From a candidate division TA06 bacterium (GTDB taxonomy: Bacteria > Edwardsbacteria > AC1 > EtOH8): a DNA stretch of 64,000 nucleotides. The stretch is taken from contig JACRJI010000006.1 in the NCBI GenBank assembly GCA_016235665.1, positions 23,036 through 87,035 on the forward strand. Direction: 5' to 3'. How positions within the stretch are numbered: position 1 is the first letter of the stretch; each line of letters opens with the position of its first letter. Below, in pieces: positions 1-8,015 of this stretch. The position numbers were made by a program, and so were the translations under genes. The notes beneath the pieces were generated by a model. It was not told where the DNA came from and made no database searches. It saw only the letters and a program-made list of their open reading frames with translations.

Positions 1-2
1 GG

Positions 3-476
3 AAAATTGCTAAAGAAATAATCCAGTGCATAAAAGACATACCTTTGGTTAAACAGATAAAATGGGCAGTAATTGGCATAGTAATCATGGTGACAATCCG
101 TATTGTATTGGCTGTAGTAAAATTGTATCCAATTGTATTGAGCAGTTTGTTTATAAAACCCGGTTTGTTCAATACCCGTTATTTTATTATTTATGTAATT
201 GCGATAACAATTGCAGCTCCTATATTTGAAGAAGTGTTCATGAGGTGGCTCGTCTATCGCTCGGTGAGGAAAGTTACTAATTTATGGGTTGGTTTATTGG
301 CAACAACAATAATAGGTTTACTTTTGCACGGGCAAACTTATAGTAACATCAGTGTGTTTTATTTAATAAACCTTATATTGATATCTACAGTATCGTCGAT
401 ATTGGTAGAAAAAACAGGTTCAATATTGCCGTCAATTATTGTTCATATGTTTAACAATGTAATTTCATTCATATAA
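3..476 (+). CDS. CPBP-family intramembrane metalloprotease, 5' end outside the window
   Basis: The frame is open to the left edge, so the N-terminus is missing; a TTG at 45 is only an internal candidate start. The visible part is hydrophobic with several membrane segments. It carries the CPBP (Abi/CAAX protease-like) motifs in order: EEVFMRW (the EExxxR glutamate pair), then LLHGQ with the first conserved His, then HMFNN near the end. Family members are multi-pass membrane proteases or proteins involved in maturation or self-immunity; the substrate here is unknown. The gene is clearly more AT-rich than everything downstream up to 21 kb, which hints at a different origin. Family confidence is good; function is not assignable. 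Confidence 0.75.
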   Translation, partial: KIAKEIIQCIKDIPLVKQIKWAVIGIVIMVTIRIVLAVVKLYPIVLSSLFIKPGLFNTRYFIIYVIAITIAAPIFEEVFMRWLVYRSVRKVTNLWVGLLATTIIGLLLHGQTYSNISVFYLINLILISTVSSILVEKTGSILPSIIVHMFNNVISFI

Positions 477-581
477 CAATAATTGTTATGGGTTATGGTA
501 AAGAGGCTTCACTTAACCAGAAAGAGGGCGGAAGGAAATTAATCCTTGCGCCTTTTTTGTTTTTATTGTATTATTCAATCA

Positions 582-1694
582 ATGAGAATAAAGACATTCC
601 TTCTTATACTATCAGCAGTAGCCTGCTTTCCCCCCCTCAAATTACACGCCCAGGTCAAAGGCATGTGGGTGGTGCGCTATTCCCTGACCAGCCCGACCAG
701 CGTCAGGAAGATCGTCCGCTCGGCCCGGCAGGCCGGCATCACCGATCTGTTTGTCCAGTTCTTCGCCAAGGGCGAGGCCTATTACTATTCCCAAAACCTG
801 CCCACCGCCGCTTGCGTCTCCAAGGACTTCGACCCCCTGGCCCTGATGCTGAAAGAATGCAAGGCCGGCGGCATCAAGATGCACGCCTGGATCAACGTCT
901 ACTTCATCTGGTCATCCGAGGCGGATCCCAGGGACCGGAGGCATGTCTATTACAAGGGCAAGGGGTGGTTCGCCGCCGATTCCGAGGGCCGTTCGTTAAA
1001 GGACTACAGCCAGAAAGAGCTGGACCGGAAAGGACTGGAAGGGGTCTATCTTTCAGCGGCCAGCCCCGAGGTCAAGCAATATCTTCGGGAACTGGTGCGG
1101 GAGATCCTCTTCAAATACGACGTGGACGGCATCCACCTGGACTACGTGCGCTACGGCAACCTCAACTATTCCTACGACCTTTCCAGCCGCAATGCCTTTT
1201 ACAGCCAGTACAAGGTGGACCCCATGGCCTTTTTCACCGGGGACCCCGGCCTAAAGCCTTATTGGGATACCTGGTATCTGTGGAGGATGTACAACATCTC
1301 GGACCTGGTCTCCCAGCTGAAGATGGACATCGTAAAATTCAATCCCTGGGTCAAGCTCTCGGCTGCGGTCAAGCCCGATCCCGACGAGGCCCGGGCCGGT
1401 TTCGGCCAGGACTGGCCCAACTGGCTGCTGAACCGCTGGGTGGATTTCGTGGTGCTGATGGATTACTCCAAGGACACTCCCACCGTCCTGCGGCTGGCCC
1501 AGAAATCGGTGCGCTACAAGGGGGCGGGACAGGTCTACGTGGGGCTGGGAGCCTGGCGCGACAGCATGGAGGGTATCATGGAGAAGACCCGGGAACTGCG
1601 GCGGGCGGGCATCAACGACATCGTGCTGTTCTCCTACGACGGCCTGGCCCAGCGGGGGATAAGTTTTGAGGAACTTAAAGCCAGGGGGTTTTAA
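582..1694 (+). CDS. Secreted glycoside-hydrolase-like protein (GHL10/YngK-type TIM barrel)
   Basis: I chose the ATG at 582 because it places a clean signal peptide at the N-terminus (MRIKTFLLILSAVACF, cleavage near LHA-Q). A TTG at 546 would add 12 residues and has a GGAAGG-like ribosome site upstream. The mature protein has the GHL10-type pattern: GMWVVRYSLTSPTSVRKIV, then 'QAGITDLFVQFFAKGEAYY', the conserved DGIHLDYVRY (about residue 180) carrying the acidic residue expected at the active site, and DFVVLMDYS near the C-terminus. About 370 residues suits a single TIM-barrel domain. It is probably exported and acts on a glycan; the substrate is unknown. The next gene starts 48 bp downstream. 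Confidence 0.72.
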   Translation: MRIKTFLLILSAVACFPPLKLHAQVKGMWVVRYSLTSPTSVRKIVRSARQAGITDLFVQFFAKGEAYYYSQNLPTAACVSKDFDPLALMLKECKAGGIKMHAWINVYFIWSSEADPRDRRHVYYKGKGWFAADSEGRSLKDYSQKELDRKGLEGVYLSAASPEVKQYLRELVREILFKYDVDGIHLDYVRYGNLNYSYDLSSRNAFYSQYKVDPMAFFTGDPGLKPYWDTWYLWRMYNISDLVSQLKMDIVKFNPWVKLSAAVKPDPDEARAGFGQDWPNWLLNRWVDFVVLMDYSKDTPTVLRLAQKSVRYKGAGQVYVGLGAWRDSMEGIMEKTRELRRAGINDIVLFSYDGLAQRGISFEELKARGF

Positions 1695-1742
1695 CAGTAA
1701 ACTGTGAATAGGGAAACGTGAATTGTAGAGAGGAATAGTTTG

Positions 1743-1967
1743 ATGAATAAACAGAAAGCACTTAAATGGCTGAACCTGGCGCTGTTTGCGCTGTTCGCAG
1801 TCCAGGCGGTGACCGGGGTGCTGGCCTTTACCGGGCTGCTGGAGAACGCCGAGGTGGCCGGGGAGATACATGAATATGCCGGACTGGCCATGGTCCTGGT
1901 TGTCCTGGCGCACCTGTGGCTGAACTGGGGCTGGGTGAAACTTAACTTCCTTGCCAGAAAAAAATAG
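1743..1967 (+). CDS. Small two-helix membrane protein, DUF4405-like
   Basis: A 74-residue protein beginning MNKQKALKWLNLALF, with an AGAGGA ribosome site about 9 bp before the ATG. There are two membrane helices (residues about 8-28 and 44-62). A conserved-looking His lies in HEYAGLA and another in LAHLWLNW. This pattern matches DUF4405 and cytochrome-b-like small membrane proteins, in which His residues may bind haem. No partner subunit is adjacent: the upstream neighbour is the secreted hydrolase-like protein and the downstream one an acetyltransferase. The function is unknown and the haem role is only a possibility. Confidence 0.6.
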   Translation: MNKQKALKWLNLALFALFAVQAVTGVLAFTGLLENAEVAGEIHEYAGLAMVLVVLAHLWLNWGWVKLNFLARKK

Positions 1968-2064
1968 GAAATGGGAAATTGGAAACTGGAACTTTGTCCG
2001 TTGGACTTTGTTTGGGGCACCCTTTTGCAGCTAATTCCGGTAAAACCAAAAATCAGGGAGCAGT

Positions 2065-3315
2065 ATGAGCCAGATACGACGCCTGTTTGAAGAGGATCTT
2101 GACCGCTATGTCAACATCGTGGCCGAGGCCTATCCCGGGTTCAAGATCGTCACGCCCGAGGACAAGCAAAAACTCAAGGAACGTTTGGTAAAACACCAGG
2201 AGGATGATCCCGGAGTCAGTTTCTGGGGCCTTTTCCGCGAAGAGAAAATGCTGGGCGGGATGCGGCTGCACGACCTGAACCTGCAAATGTACGAGACCCA
2301 GATCAAAGCCGGCGGGGTGGGGATGGTGGCGGTGGACCTGCTTCACAAAAAGGAAAAGATCTGCCGGGAGATGATCGCCTATTTTCTGGAACACTACCGC
2401 CAGAAAGGTTACAACCTGGCCACCCTGTATCCCTTCCGTCCGGACTTTTACAAGAAGATGGGTTTTGGCTTCGGTACCCGGGCCTTTCAGTTCAGGACCA
2501 GGCCCGATCAGCTGCCCAAGGGAAGCGCCAAGAGCCATGTCAAACGGCTGGAGACCGGAGATCTCAAGGAATATCTGGCCTGCGCCCGGCAGTTCGGCCG
2601 GGAGCATCACGGAATGATGGAGAAGACCCAGGCCGAGGCCGAGGGCCTGCTGAAAAGCCCGGATTCCAAGGTTTATGGATATAAGAAGGCCGACCAGGTA
2701 TTGGGGTATGTGACCTTCTCCTTTAAGCCGGCCGACGCCAATTTCCTGCAGACCGAGATGGTGGTGCGGGAATTAGTTTATCAGGATCCGGAGGTCCTCA
2801 TGGAACTGATGACCTTCCTGCACAGCCAGGCCGACCAGATTAAGCAGGTGGTCTTCATCACCCAGGATGAGCACTTGAACTGGCTGTTCGGTGACATCCG
2901 GGACGGCTCTGAGAACCTGATCCCGCCGCTGTTCCAGCAGACCGCCGCCGAGGGTTACGGGATGATGTACCGGTCGCTCAATACCAGAAGGCTGTTTGAG
3001 GAGATGAAAGGGCATAATTTCGGCGAACAGAACTGCAAATTGAAACTTAACATCGCCGACAGTTTCCTGCCGGCCAATGCCGGGGCGCTGGTGGCCCAGG
3101 TGGAGTTTGGCGCCCTGACCATATCAGACGAACAGGAATACGACGCGGAGATCTGGCTTGATGTTTCCGAGTTCTCCTCCCTGCTGATGGGAGCGGTGGA
3201 TTACAAAACGCTTCACCGCCTGGGCCTGTCCCGGATCTCCGATCCGGCCTATTTGAACACGGTAGACCGGATTTTCCGGGCCCAAAACAAGCCCATCTGC
3301 TACACCTATTTTTAG
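2065..3315 (+). CDS. GNAT acetyltransferase of the Eis type with C-terminal SCP2-like domain
   Basis: 416 residues, ATG with AGGGAGC 8 bp upstream. The N-terminal third is a GNAT fold (MSQIRRLFEEDLDRYVNIV; KAGGVGMVAVDLLHKKEKI with the CoA-binding region following; LATLYPFRPDFYKKMGFGFG). A second degenerate GNAT-like part follows, then a C-terminal sterol-carrier-like domain (LKLNIADSFLPANAGALVAQ). This three-part layout and length are those of the Eis/YrkN family, which transfers acetyl groups to amines on small molecules or proteins. The natural substrate is unknown. It stands alone, followed by a repeat-bearing gap. Confidence 0.8.
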   Translation: MSQIRRLFEEDLDRYVNIVAEAYPGFKIVTPEDKQKLKERLVKHQEDDPGVSFWGLFREEKMLGGMRLHDLNLQMYETQIKAGGVGMVAVDLLHKKEKICREMIAYFLEHYRQKGYNLATLYPFRPDFYKKMGFGFGTRAFQFRTRPDQLPKGSAKSHVKRLETGDLKEYLACARQFGREHHGMMEKTQAEAEGLLKSPDSKVYGYKKADQVLGYVTFSFKPADANFLQTEMVVRELVYQDPEVLMELMTFLHSQADQIKQVVFITQDEHLNWLFGDIRDGSENLIPPLFQQTAAEGYGMMYRSLNTRRLFEEMKGHNFGEQNCKLKLNIADSFLPANAGALVAQVEFGALTISDEQEYDAEIWLDVSEFSSLLMGAVDYKTLHRLGLSRISDPAYLNTVDRIFRAQNKPICYTYF

Positions 3316-3320
3316 CAGGT

Positions 3321-3404
3321 AATCCTCCTTCGCAGAATACTTCACCGCCGGATACTGGGCCCTAGGGCAAGCCCGGGATAAACATAGTCGAAGTATGGCG
3401 GGAC
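3321..3404. repeat. Dispersed imperfect palindromic repeat (family B, long copy)
   Basis: The segment starts AATCCTCCTTCG and ends TATGGCGGGAC. The reverse complement of the element at 31035-31074, read with two flanking bases, starts with the same AATCCTCCTTCG and has TATGGCGGAC near its end. Internal inverted parts include AATACTTC and GAAGTATG. It fills the gap between the Eis-like gene and ychF. Confidence 0.5.
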
Positions 3405-3416
3405 TTTGTTTTATGC

Positions 3417-3445
3417 TTGAATGCAGGGTTGGATTGTGATAAAAT
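3417..3445 (+). promoter_or_regulatory. Sigma-70-type promoter for ychF
   Basis: TTGAAT (3417-3422), a 17-bp spacer, then TAAAAT (3440-3445) preceded by TG in the extended -10 position. Transcription would begin near 3452, about 60 nt before the ychF start. Confidence 0.45.
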
Positions 3446-3512
3446 AAAATTCTGCAATCAGCAAAACCAGGCATAATTTACGGGCCTTTTCAATACAACC
3501 AAAGGATCTATT

Positions 3513-4571
3513 TTGCAATTAGGAATCATCGGCCTGCCCCAGTCGGGCAAGACAACGATCTTCAACGCCCTGACCAAGTCCTGCATTAAAGTAGGTGAAT
3601 ACTCCACCGGCTGCGACGTCCACATGGGCGTGGTCAAGGTACCGGACCCCCGGCTGGACAAGCTGACCGCCATGTTCAACCCCAAGAAGAAGGTCCCGGC
3701 CACCATCACCTATGTGGACATCGGCGGCATGGCCAAGGGGGTCTCGGATTCCGGGGGACTGGGCACCGAGTTCCTGACCCAGATGCACAAGGTGGATGCC
3801 ATGATCCTGGTTTTACGCGGCTTCGCCGACGCCTCCGGCGCCCCATCCCCGGTGGACGATTACCAGACCATTGCCACCGAGCTGCTGCTGTCCGACCTGT
3901 CCATGGTGGAGCGGCGGATCGAGCGGGTCAAAATAGACATTAAAAAAGTAAAACGGCCGGAGCTGGACAAGGAACTGGCGATCCTGGATAAATGCCGGGT
4001 CCACCTGGAGGCCGAAAAGCCGCTGCACATGCTGGACCTTTTCCCGGAAGAATCCAAGGCCCTCCGCAGTTTTCAGCTGTTGACCGAGAAGCCGCTGCTG
4101 CCGGTGCTGAATTACGGGGAAGGCGTGGATTACTCTGCCCTGCAAAGCGCCTTGTCCTCGGCCAGCGGCCAGGAGGCCACCGCCCTATGCGGAGCCATCG
4201 AGATGGACATCGCCCAGATGTCGGACGAGGAGGCCAAAGAATTCCTGGCCGAGATGAAGATCGCCGAGCCGGCCCTGAACAAGATGATCCGAACCTCGTA
4301 CCGGCTGCTGGGCCAGATATCCTTTTTCACCGTGGGCGAGGACGAGTGCCGGGCCTGGACCATTCCTTTAAACACCAAGGCCCCCCAGGCGGCCGGGGCC
4401 ATCCACTCCGACCTGGAGCGGGGATTCATCCGGGCCGAGACGGTCTCCTACGACCACCTGACCGAAGTAGGCACCTACGCCGCCGCCAGGGAAAAGGGCT
4501 ATGTCAGGCAGGAGGGCAAGGAGTACATAGTCAAGGACGGGGACGTGATCAACATCAAGTTCAATGTCTGA
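3513..4571 (+). CDS. ychF: YchF/OLA1-family ATPase
   Basis: 352 residues from a TTG start; an AAAGGAT ribosome site lies about 10 bp before it and the protein begins directly at the P-loop strand (MQLGIIGLPQSGKTT). The Walker A is GLPQSGKT. The family signature VDIGGMAKGVSDSGGLGTEF follows, and the degenerate G4 position reads LNYGEG (N-x-x-E). That change is what makes YchF prefer ATP over GTP. The C-terminus is a TGS-like domain (FFTVGEDECRAWTIPLNTKA ... DGDVINIKFNV). Known relatives bind ribosomes and respond to oxidative stress. Downstream genes follow at short spacing and may be cotranscribed. Confidence 0.95.
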   Translation: MQLGIIGLPQSGKTTIFNALTKSCIKVGEYSTGCDVHMGVVKVPDPRLDKLTAMFNPKKKVPATITYVDIGGMAKGVSDSGGLGTEFLTQMHKVDAMILVLRGFADASGAPSPVDDYQTIATELLLSDLSMVERRIERVKIDIKKVKRPELDKELAILDKCRVHLEAEKPLHMLDLFPEESKALRSFQLLTEKPLLPVLNYGEGVDYSALQSALSSASGQEATALCGAIEMDIAQMSDEEAKEFLAEMKIAEPALNKMIRTSYRLLGQISFFTVGEDECRAWTIPLNTKAPQAAGAIHSDLERGFIRAETVSYDHLTEVGTYAAAREKGYVRQEGKEYIVKDGDVINIKFNV

Positions 4572-4606
4572 TCCTTCGATAGGCCAGGCACGGCGCCAAC
4601 CTTAGG

Positions 4607-5404
4607 ATGACATGTAAAACCATGAAGACAGGCTTCGTACAATTCAACCCGGCTTTCGGCCAGGTCAGCAAGAACCTCCAGACCATTCACCGGCTGGTCT
4701 CTTCCGTCAAGGCCGACCTGCTGGTGCTGCCGGAGCTGTGCCTGTCCGGTTATAACTTTGCCTCCAAGGACGAGGTCCGGCAGTTATCGGAAACCTCCGA
4801 AGGGCCTTCCATCAAAGCCCTTAAACTGCTGTCAAAGAAAACGGGGACCATCCTGGTGGCGGGATTCGCCGAGCAGGCCGGGAACAAAGTATACAATTCG
4901 TCCATTCTGATTCGTCCTTCGGGCAAGACCGATATCTATCGCAAGACACATCTCTTCTGGAATGAGAAAAAGTGGTTCATCCCTGGCGATACCGGTTTCA
5001 AGGTCTTCCGGGCCGGACAGGTGAAGATCGGGATGATGATCTGCTACGACTGGTTCTTTCCCGAGGCCGCCCGCAGTATGGCTCTTAATGGCGCCCAGAT
5101 CATCTGCCACCCGGCCAACCTGGTCCTGCCTTATTGCCCAAGATCCATGCCGGTGCGGGCGCTGGAGAACAAGGTGTTCACCATCACCGCCAACCGGACG
5201 GGCCGGGAAAAGCGGGGACGGCACGACCTGCGCTTCATCGGGCAGAGCATAATGGCCAGCCCGGATCAGAGCATCCTGGCCAAGGCTCCCGGGAAAAACG
5301 AGGCCGTGAGGGTGGTTGACATCGACCCCAAAGTAGCGGATAATAAGAGGGTGACGCCGCTAAACCACCTGTTCCGCGATAGATGCCCGAAATATTATGT
5401 TTGA
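4607..5404 (+). CDS. Carbon-nitrogen hydrolase (nitrilase-superfamily amidase)
   Basis: 265 residues with the Glu-Lys-Cys triad in place: Glu in VLPELCLSGYN, Lys in YRKTHLFW, Cys in MMICYDWFFPE. The length fits a single-domain amidase. The ATG at 4607 has only a weak AGGA very close to it; the Met at 4622 (MKTGFVQFNP) is an equally good start by homology because the family begins at that strand. The likely role is hydrolysis of a small amide or omega-amidase-type repair; the substrate cannot be read from sequence. It lies 35 bp after ychF. Confidence 0.85.
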   Translation: MTCKTMKTGFVQFNPAFGQVSKNLQTIHRLVSSVKADLLVLPELCLSGYNFASKDEVRQLSETSEGPSIKALKLLSKKTGTILVAGFAEQAGNKVYNSSILIRPSGKTDIYRKTHLFWNEKKWFIPGDTGFKVFRAGQVKIGMMICYDWFFPEAARSMALNGAQIICHPANLVLPYCPRSMPVRALENKVFTITANRTGREKRGRHDLRFIGQSIMASPDQSILAKAPGKNEAVRVVDIDPKVADNKRVTPLNHLFRDRCPKYYV

Positions 5405-5410
5405 AAGGTT

Positions 5411-5447
5411 TGCCACCGCCTTTGGCGGGGTGCCGCCACAGGCGGCA
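5411..5447. repeat. Short double-hairpin GC repeat (family A)
   Basis: Two adjacent hairpins: CCGCC-ttt-GGCGG followed by GCCGCC-aca-GGCGGC. The same CCGCC-ttg-GGCGG core plus a second small hairpin occurs at 22558-22613 and 22881-22914. It lies between the amidase stop and thiL, inside the in-frame stretch upstream of the chosen thiL start. Confidence 0.55.
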
Positions 5448-5511
5448 AAATGTTGGAAATGCTATAACGGCTAAGATTTTCTTACTCAAAACTCTGTATT
5501 TTTGTGCATCT

Positions 5512-6534
5512 GTGGCAAAAAAGATATCTGACATAGGCGAGTTCGGCCTGATAGAACGGATCAAAAAAACGACTGGAAAAATTTCCAAGAACAGCAGGGT
5601 CCTGTTGGGAATAGGCGATGATGCCGCTCTTTTCAAGCTGACCCCGGGCAAAATATGCGCCGCCACAACGGATACCATGGTGGAGGGTATACATTTCGAT
5701 CTTCGCTACGCATCGTTCTTTGACCTGGGATACAAGGCCATGGCCTCCAACCTTTCCGACATCTCGGCCATGGGGGGGAACCCTTCGTTGGCTTTGGTAA
5801 CATTGACGCTTCCTTCAAAAACCAGCGTCAAGCAAATAGACCAACTTTATGCCGGAATGCAAGCGCTGGCAAAAAAACACGGGGTTGTTGTCGCCGGGGG
5901 CGACATCGTCAAAAGCCGGGAGCTCTCCGTAACCCTGACACTGCTTGGTGAGTGCGATCCCAAAAATACCGGACTGCGCTCCGGAGCCAGGTCCGGGGAT
6001 GCAGTGCTGGTGACGGGCGATCTGGGGGGGAGCCAGGCGGGCTTTGAACTGCTGAATGCAAAATGCAGAATACAACCCTTCGATGTCGCTCAGGGCAAGA
6101 ATCTAAAATTGGTTAGAAAGCACCTGCGGCCGGAACCCAGGGTAGCAGAAGCCAAGTTACTGGTTTCCCGGTTCAAACTGCACGGGATGATTGATATTTC
6201 GGACGGACTTGCCTCGGAACTGCATCACCTGTCCAAAGCCAGCAAGACCGGCATCATCATGGACCAGGGGGCCCTGCCGGTGGCAGAGCAGGCGATAATC
6301 ATCGGGAAGATGCTGGGCCGCGATCCCCTAAGATACTGCCTTTACGGCGGGGAGGAGTATGAGCTGCTTTTCACCCTGCCGCCCCGGGAAGCCATAAAAG
6401 CCAAAGCCCAGATCCAAAAGCTGGGAACGGCCTGCACCATCATCGGGCGGGTGGTCAAAGGCGGTCAGGTCAGCATCATCGCCCAAAACGGCAAAAGAGA
6501 AAAATTAACAAACCAGGGTTATACCCATTTTTAA
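5512..6534 (+). CDS. thiL: Thiamine-monophosphate kinase
   Basis: ThiL phosphorylates thiamine phosphate to thiamine diphosphate. I place the start at a GTG at 5512 (VAKKISDIGEFGLIERI) because ThiL proteins begin just before this helix. The frame is open back to an ATG at 5383, but that stretch translates the repeat at 5411-5447 and looks non-coding. Motifs: GIGDDAALF, TTDTMVEGIHF, LSDISAMGG, VVAGGDIVKS, MIDISDGLASEL and YGGEEYELLF, the usual PurM-type order. An apparent insertion (around CRIQPFDVAQGK) is encoded by a repeat-like segment at 6076-6099. glnA starts 22 bp downstream of the stop. No other thiamine gene is in the window. Confidence 0.88.
   Translation: MAKKISDIGEFGLIERIKKTTGKISKNSRVLLGIGDDAALFKLTPGKICAATTDTMVEGIHFDLRYASFFDLGYKAMASNLSDISAMGGNPSLALVTLTLPSKTSVKQIDQLYAGMQALAKKHGVVVAGGDIVKSRELSVTLTLLGECDPKNTGLRSGARSGDAVLVTGDLGGSQAGFELLNAKCRIQPFDVAQGKNLKLVRKHLRPEPRVAEAKLLVSRFKLHGMIDISDGLASELHHLSKASKTGIIMDQGALPVAEQAIIIGKMLGRDPLRYCLYGGEEYELLFTLPPREAIKAKAQIQKLGTACTIIGRVVKGGQVSIIAQNGKREKLTNQGYTHF
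6076..6099. repeat. REP-like palindrome inside thiL coding sequence
   Basis: A 24-bp segment starting CCCTTCG and ending CTCAGGGCAAG, with CCCT/AGGG complementary ends. It closely resembles the common intergenic 'CCCTTCG...CTCAGG.CAAG' repeat seen in many bacterial genomes. Here it is translated in frame as PFDVAQGK. Confidence 0.45.
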
Positions 6535-6556
6535 CTCCAAAAAGCGGGAGACAAAA

Positions 6557-7975
6557 ATGACCTTAAAGCAGATCTTCGCCATGGCTAAAAAGAACAAGGT
6601 GGAATTTGTCGCGGTAAAATTCGTGGACCTGCTGGGGAAATGGCACCAGATAACGGTTCCCTCTCACGAGCTTAAGCCGGAGCTTTTTGAGCGCGGCCGG
6701 GGCATAGGATTTGACGGCTCCAGCGTGGCCGGGTTTACCCAGGTCAAGGCCGGGGACATGATAGTGATCCCGGCCCCGGATACCGTCTTCATGGATCCTT
6801 TTGCCAAGCTGCCCACCCTGTCTTTCCTGGGCGAGGTGATAGACGTGGCCACCGGCGAGAAGTTCGACCGCAATCCCCGCTTTATCGCCGAGAAGGCCGA
6901 GCAGTACCTGGCCAAGACCGGCTACGCCCCCCAGAGCTTCTGGGGCCCGGAGTTCGAGTTCTACCTGTTTGATTCTGCTCGTTATCAGAACGATGCCCAG
7001 CACAGTTTTTTTGAGGTCGACGCCCGCGAGGCCCACTGGAACAGCGGCAAGGACGAAAACCCCAATTTGGGGAACAAGATCGCCCACAAGGGCGGCTATC
7101 ATGCCGCACCGCCCCACGACCGGTTCTTCGATTTCCGTTCCTCTCTCTGCAAAACCATGGAACAGTGCGGGATACCGGTGAAATACCACCACCACGAGGT
7201 GGGCGGGGCCGGGCAGATGGAGATCGAGGTAATGTTCGACACCCTGACCAAGATGGCCGACCGGGCCATGCTGGTCAAATACATAGTCCGCAACGCCTGC
7301 TTCCAGGCCGGGCTGACCTGCACCTTCATGCCCAAGCCGCTGTTCGGAGAGCCCGGCAGCGGGATGCACGTCCACCAGTACCTGGCCAAGGACGGCAGTT
7401 CACTGTTCTATAAAAAGGGCGGGCTGGTGAACATGTCCGACCTGGCCCTGCATTATCTGGGCGGCCTGCTGAAGCACGCCCCGGCCCTGCTGGCCTTCAC
7501 CAATCCCTCCACCAACTCCTACCGCCGGCTGGTGCCGGGCTACGAGGCCCCGGTCAGGTCGTCCTACTCGGTGGGCAACCGCACCGCGGCGGTCCGGATC
7601 CCCGGCTACCTGACCGATCCCAAGACCATGCGCTACGAGTTCCGCCCGCCCGACGCCACCTGTAACCCCTACCTGGCCTTTGCCGCCATGCTGATGGCCG
7701 GGATCGACGGTATCAAGAACAAAATAGACCCGGGCCAGCCGCTGAACAAGGACCTGTTCAGCCTTTCCAAGGCCGACCTGGAGAAGATCCCCACCCTGCC
7801 TGCCTCGCTGCCCGAGGCGCTGGAAGCCTTGCGCCGCGACCACCAGTTCCTGCTGCAAGGTGGAGTGTTCAATAAGGACCTGATAGAAGTCTGGACCCAG
7901 CTGAAGAGCAAAGAATCCGAGGTCCTGGCCCTAAGGCCCCATCCCTATGAATACGAGCTATACTACGACTGCTGA
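6557..7975 (+). CDS. glnA: Glutamine synthetase, type I
   Basis: 472 residues, ATG with GCGGGAGA upstream. It makes glutamine from glutamate, ammonia and ATP as a dodecamer. Visible signatures are FDGSSVAGF, the metal/ATP-site segments FWGPEFEFYLF and YHHHEVGGAGQMEIE, GSGMHVHQ, NPSTNSYRRLVPGYEAPV and EFRPPDATCNPYLAF. The C-terminus aligns with the bacterial GSI-beta form. However, the loop that carries the adenylylated tyrosine in enterobacterial GlnA (NLYDLP) reads DLFSLS here, with Phe401 where the Tyr should be. Adenylylation control is therefore unlikely. The gene follows thiL by 22 bp and no terminator precedes the next gene. Confidence 0.95.
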   Translation: MTLKQIFAMAKKNKVEFVAVKFVDLLGKWHQITVPSHELKPELFERGRGIGFDGSSVAGFTQVKAGDMIVIPAPDTVFMDPFAKLPTLSFLGEVIDVATGEKFDRNPRFIAEKAEQYLAKTGYAPQSFWGPEFEFYLFDSARYQNDAQHSFFEVDAREAHWNSGKDENPNLGNKIAHKGGYHAAPPHDRFFDFRSSLCKTMEQCGIPVKYHHHEVGGAGQMEIEVMFDTLTKMADRAMLVKYIVRNACFQAGLTCTFMPKPLFGEPGSGMHVHQYLAKDGSSLFYKKGGLVNMSDLALHYLGGLLKHAPALLAFTNPSTNSYRRLVPGYEAPVRSSYSVGNRTAAVRIPGYLTDPKTMRYEFRPPDATCNPYLAFAAMLMAGIDGIKNKIDPGQPLNKDLFSLSKADLEKIPTLPASLPEALEALRRDHQFLLQGGVFNKDLIEVWTQLKSKESEVLALRPHPYEYELYYDC

Positions 7976-8015
7976 TCTCATAAAACAAAAAGATCAAAAC
8001 GGAAAAGGAGCCAAG

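Noticed and set aside
488..1669. Plus-strand frame overlapping the hydrolase-like gene
   Set aside because: Its product is Gly/Arg/Pro-rich shadow sequence, while the other frame has a signal peptide and conserved motifs.
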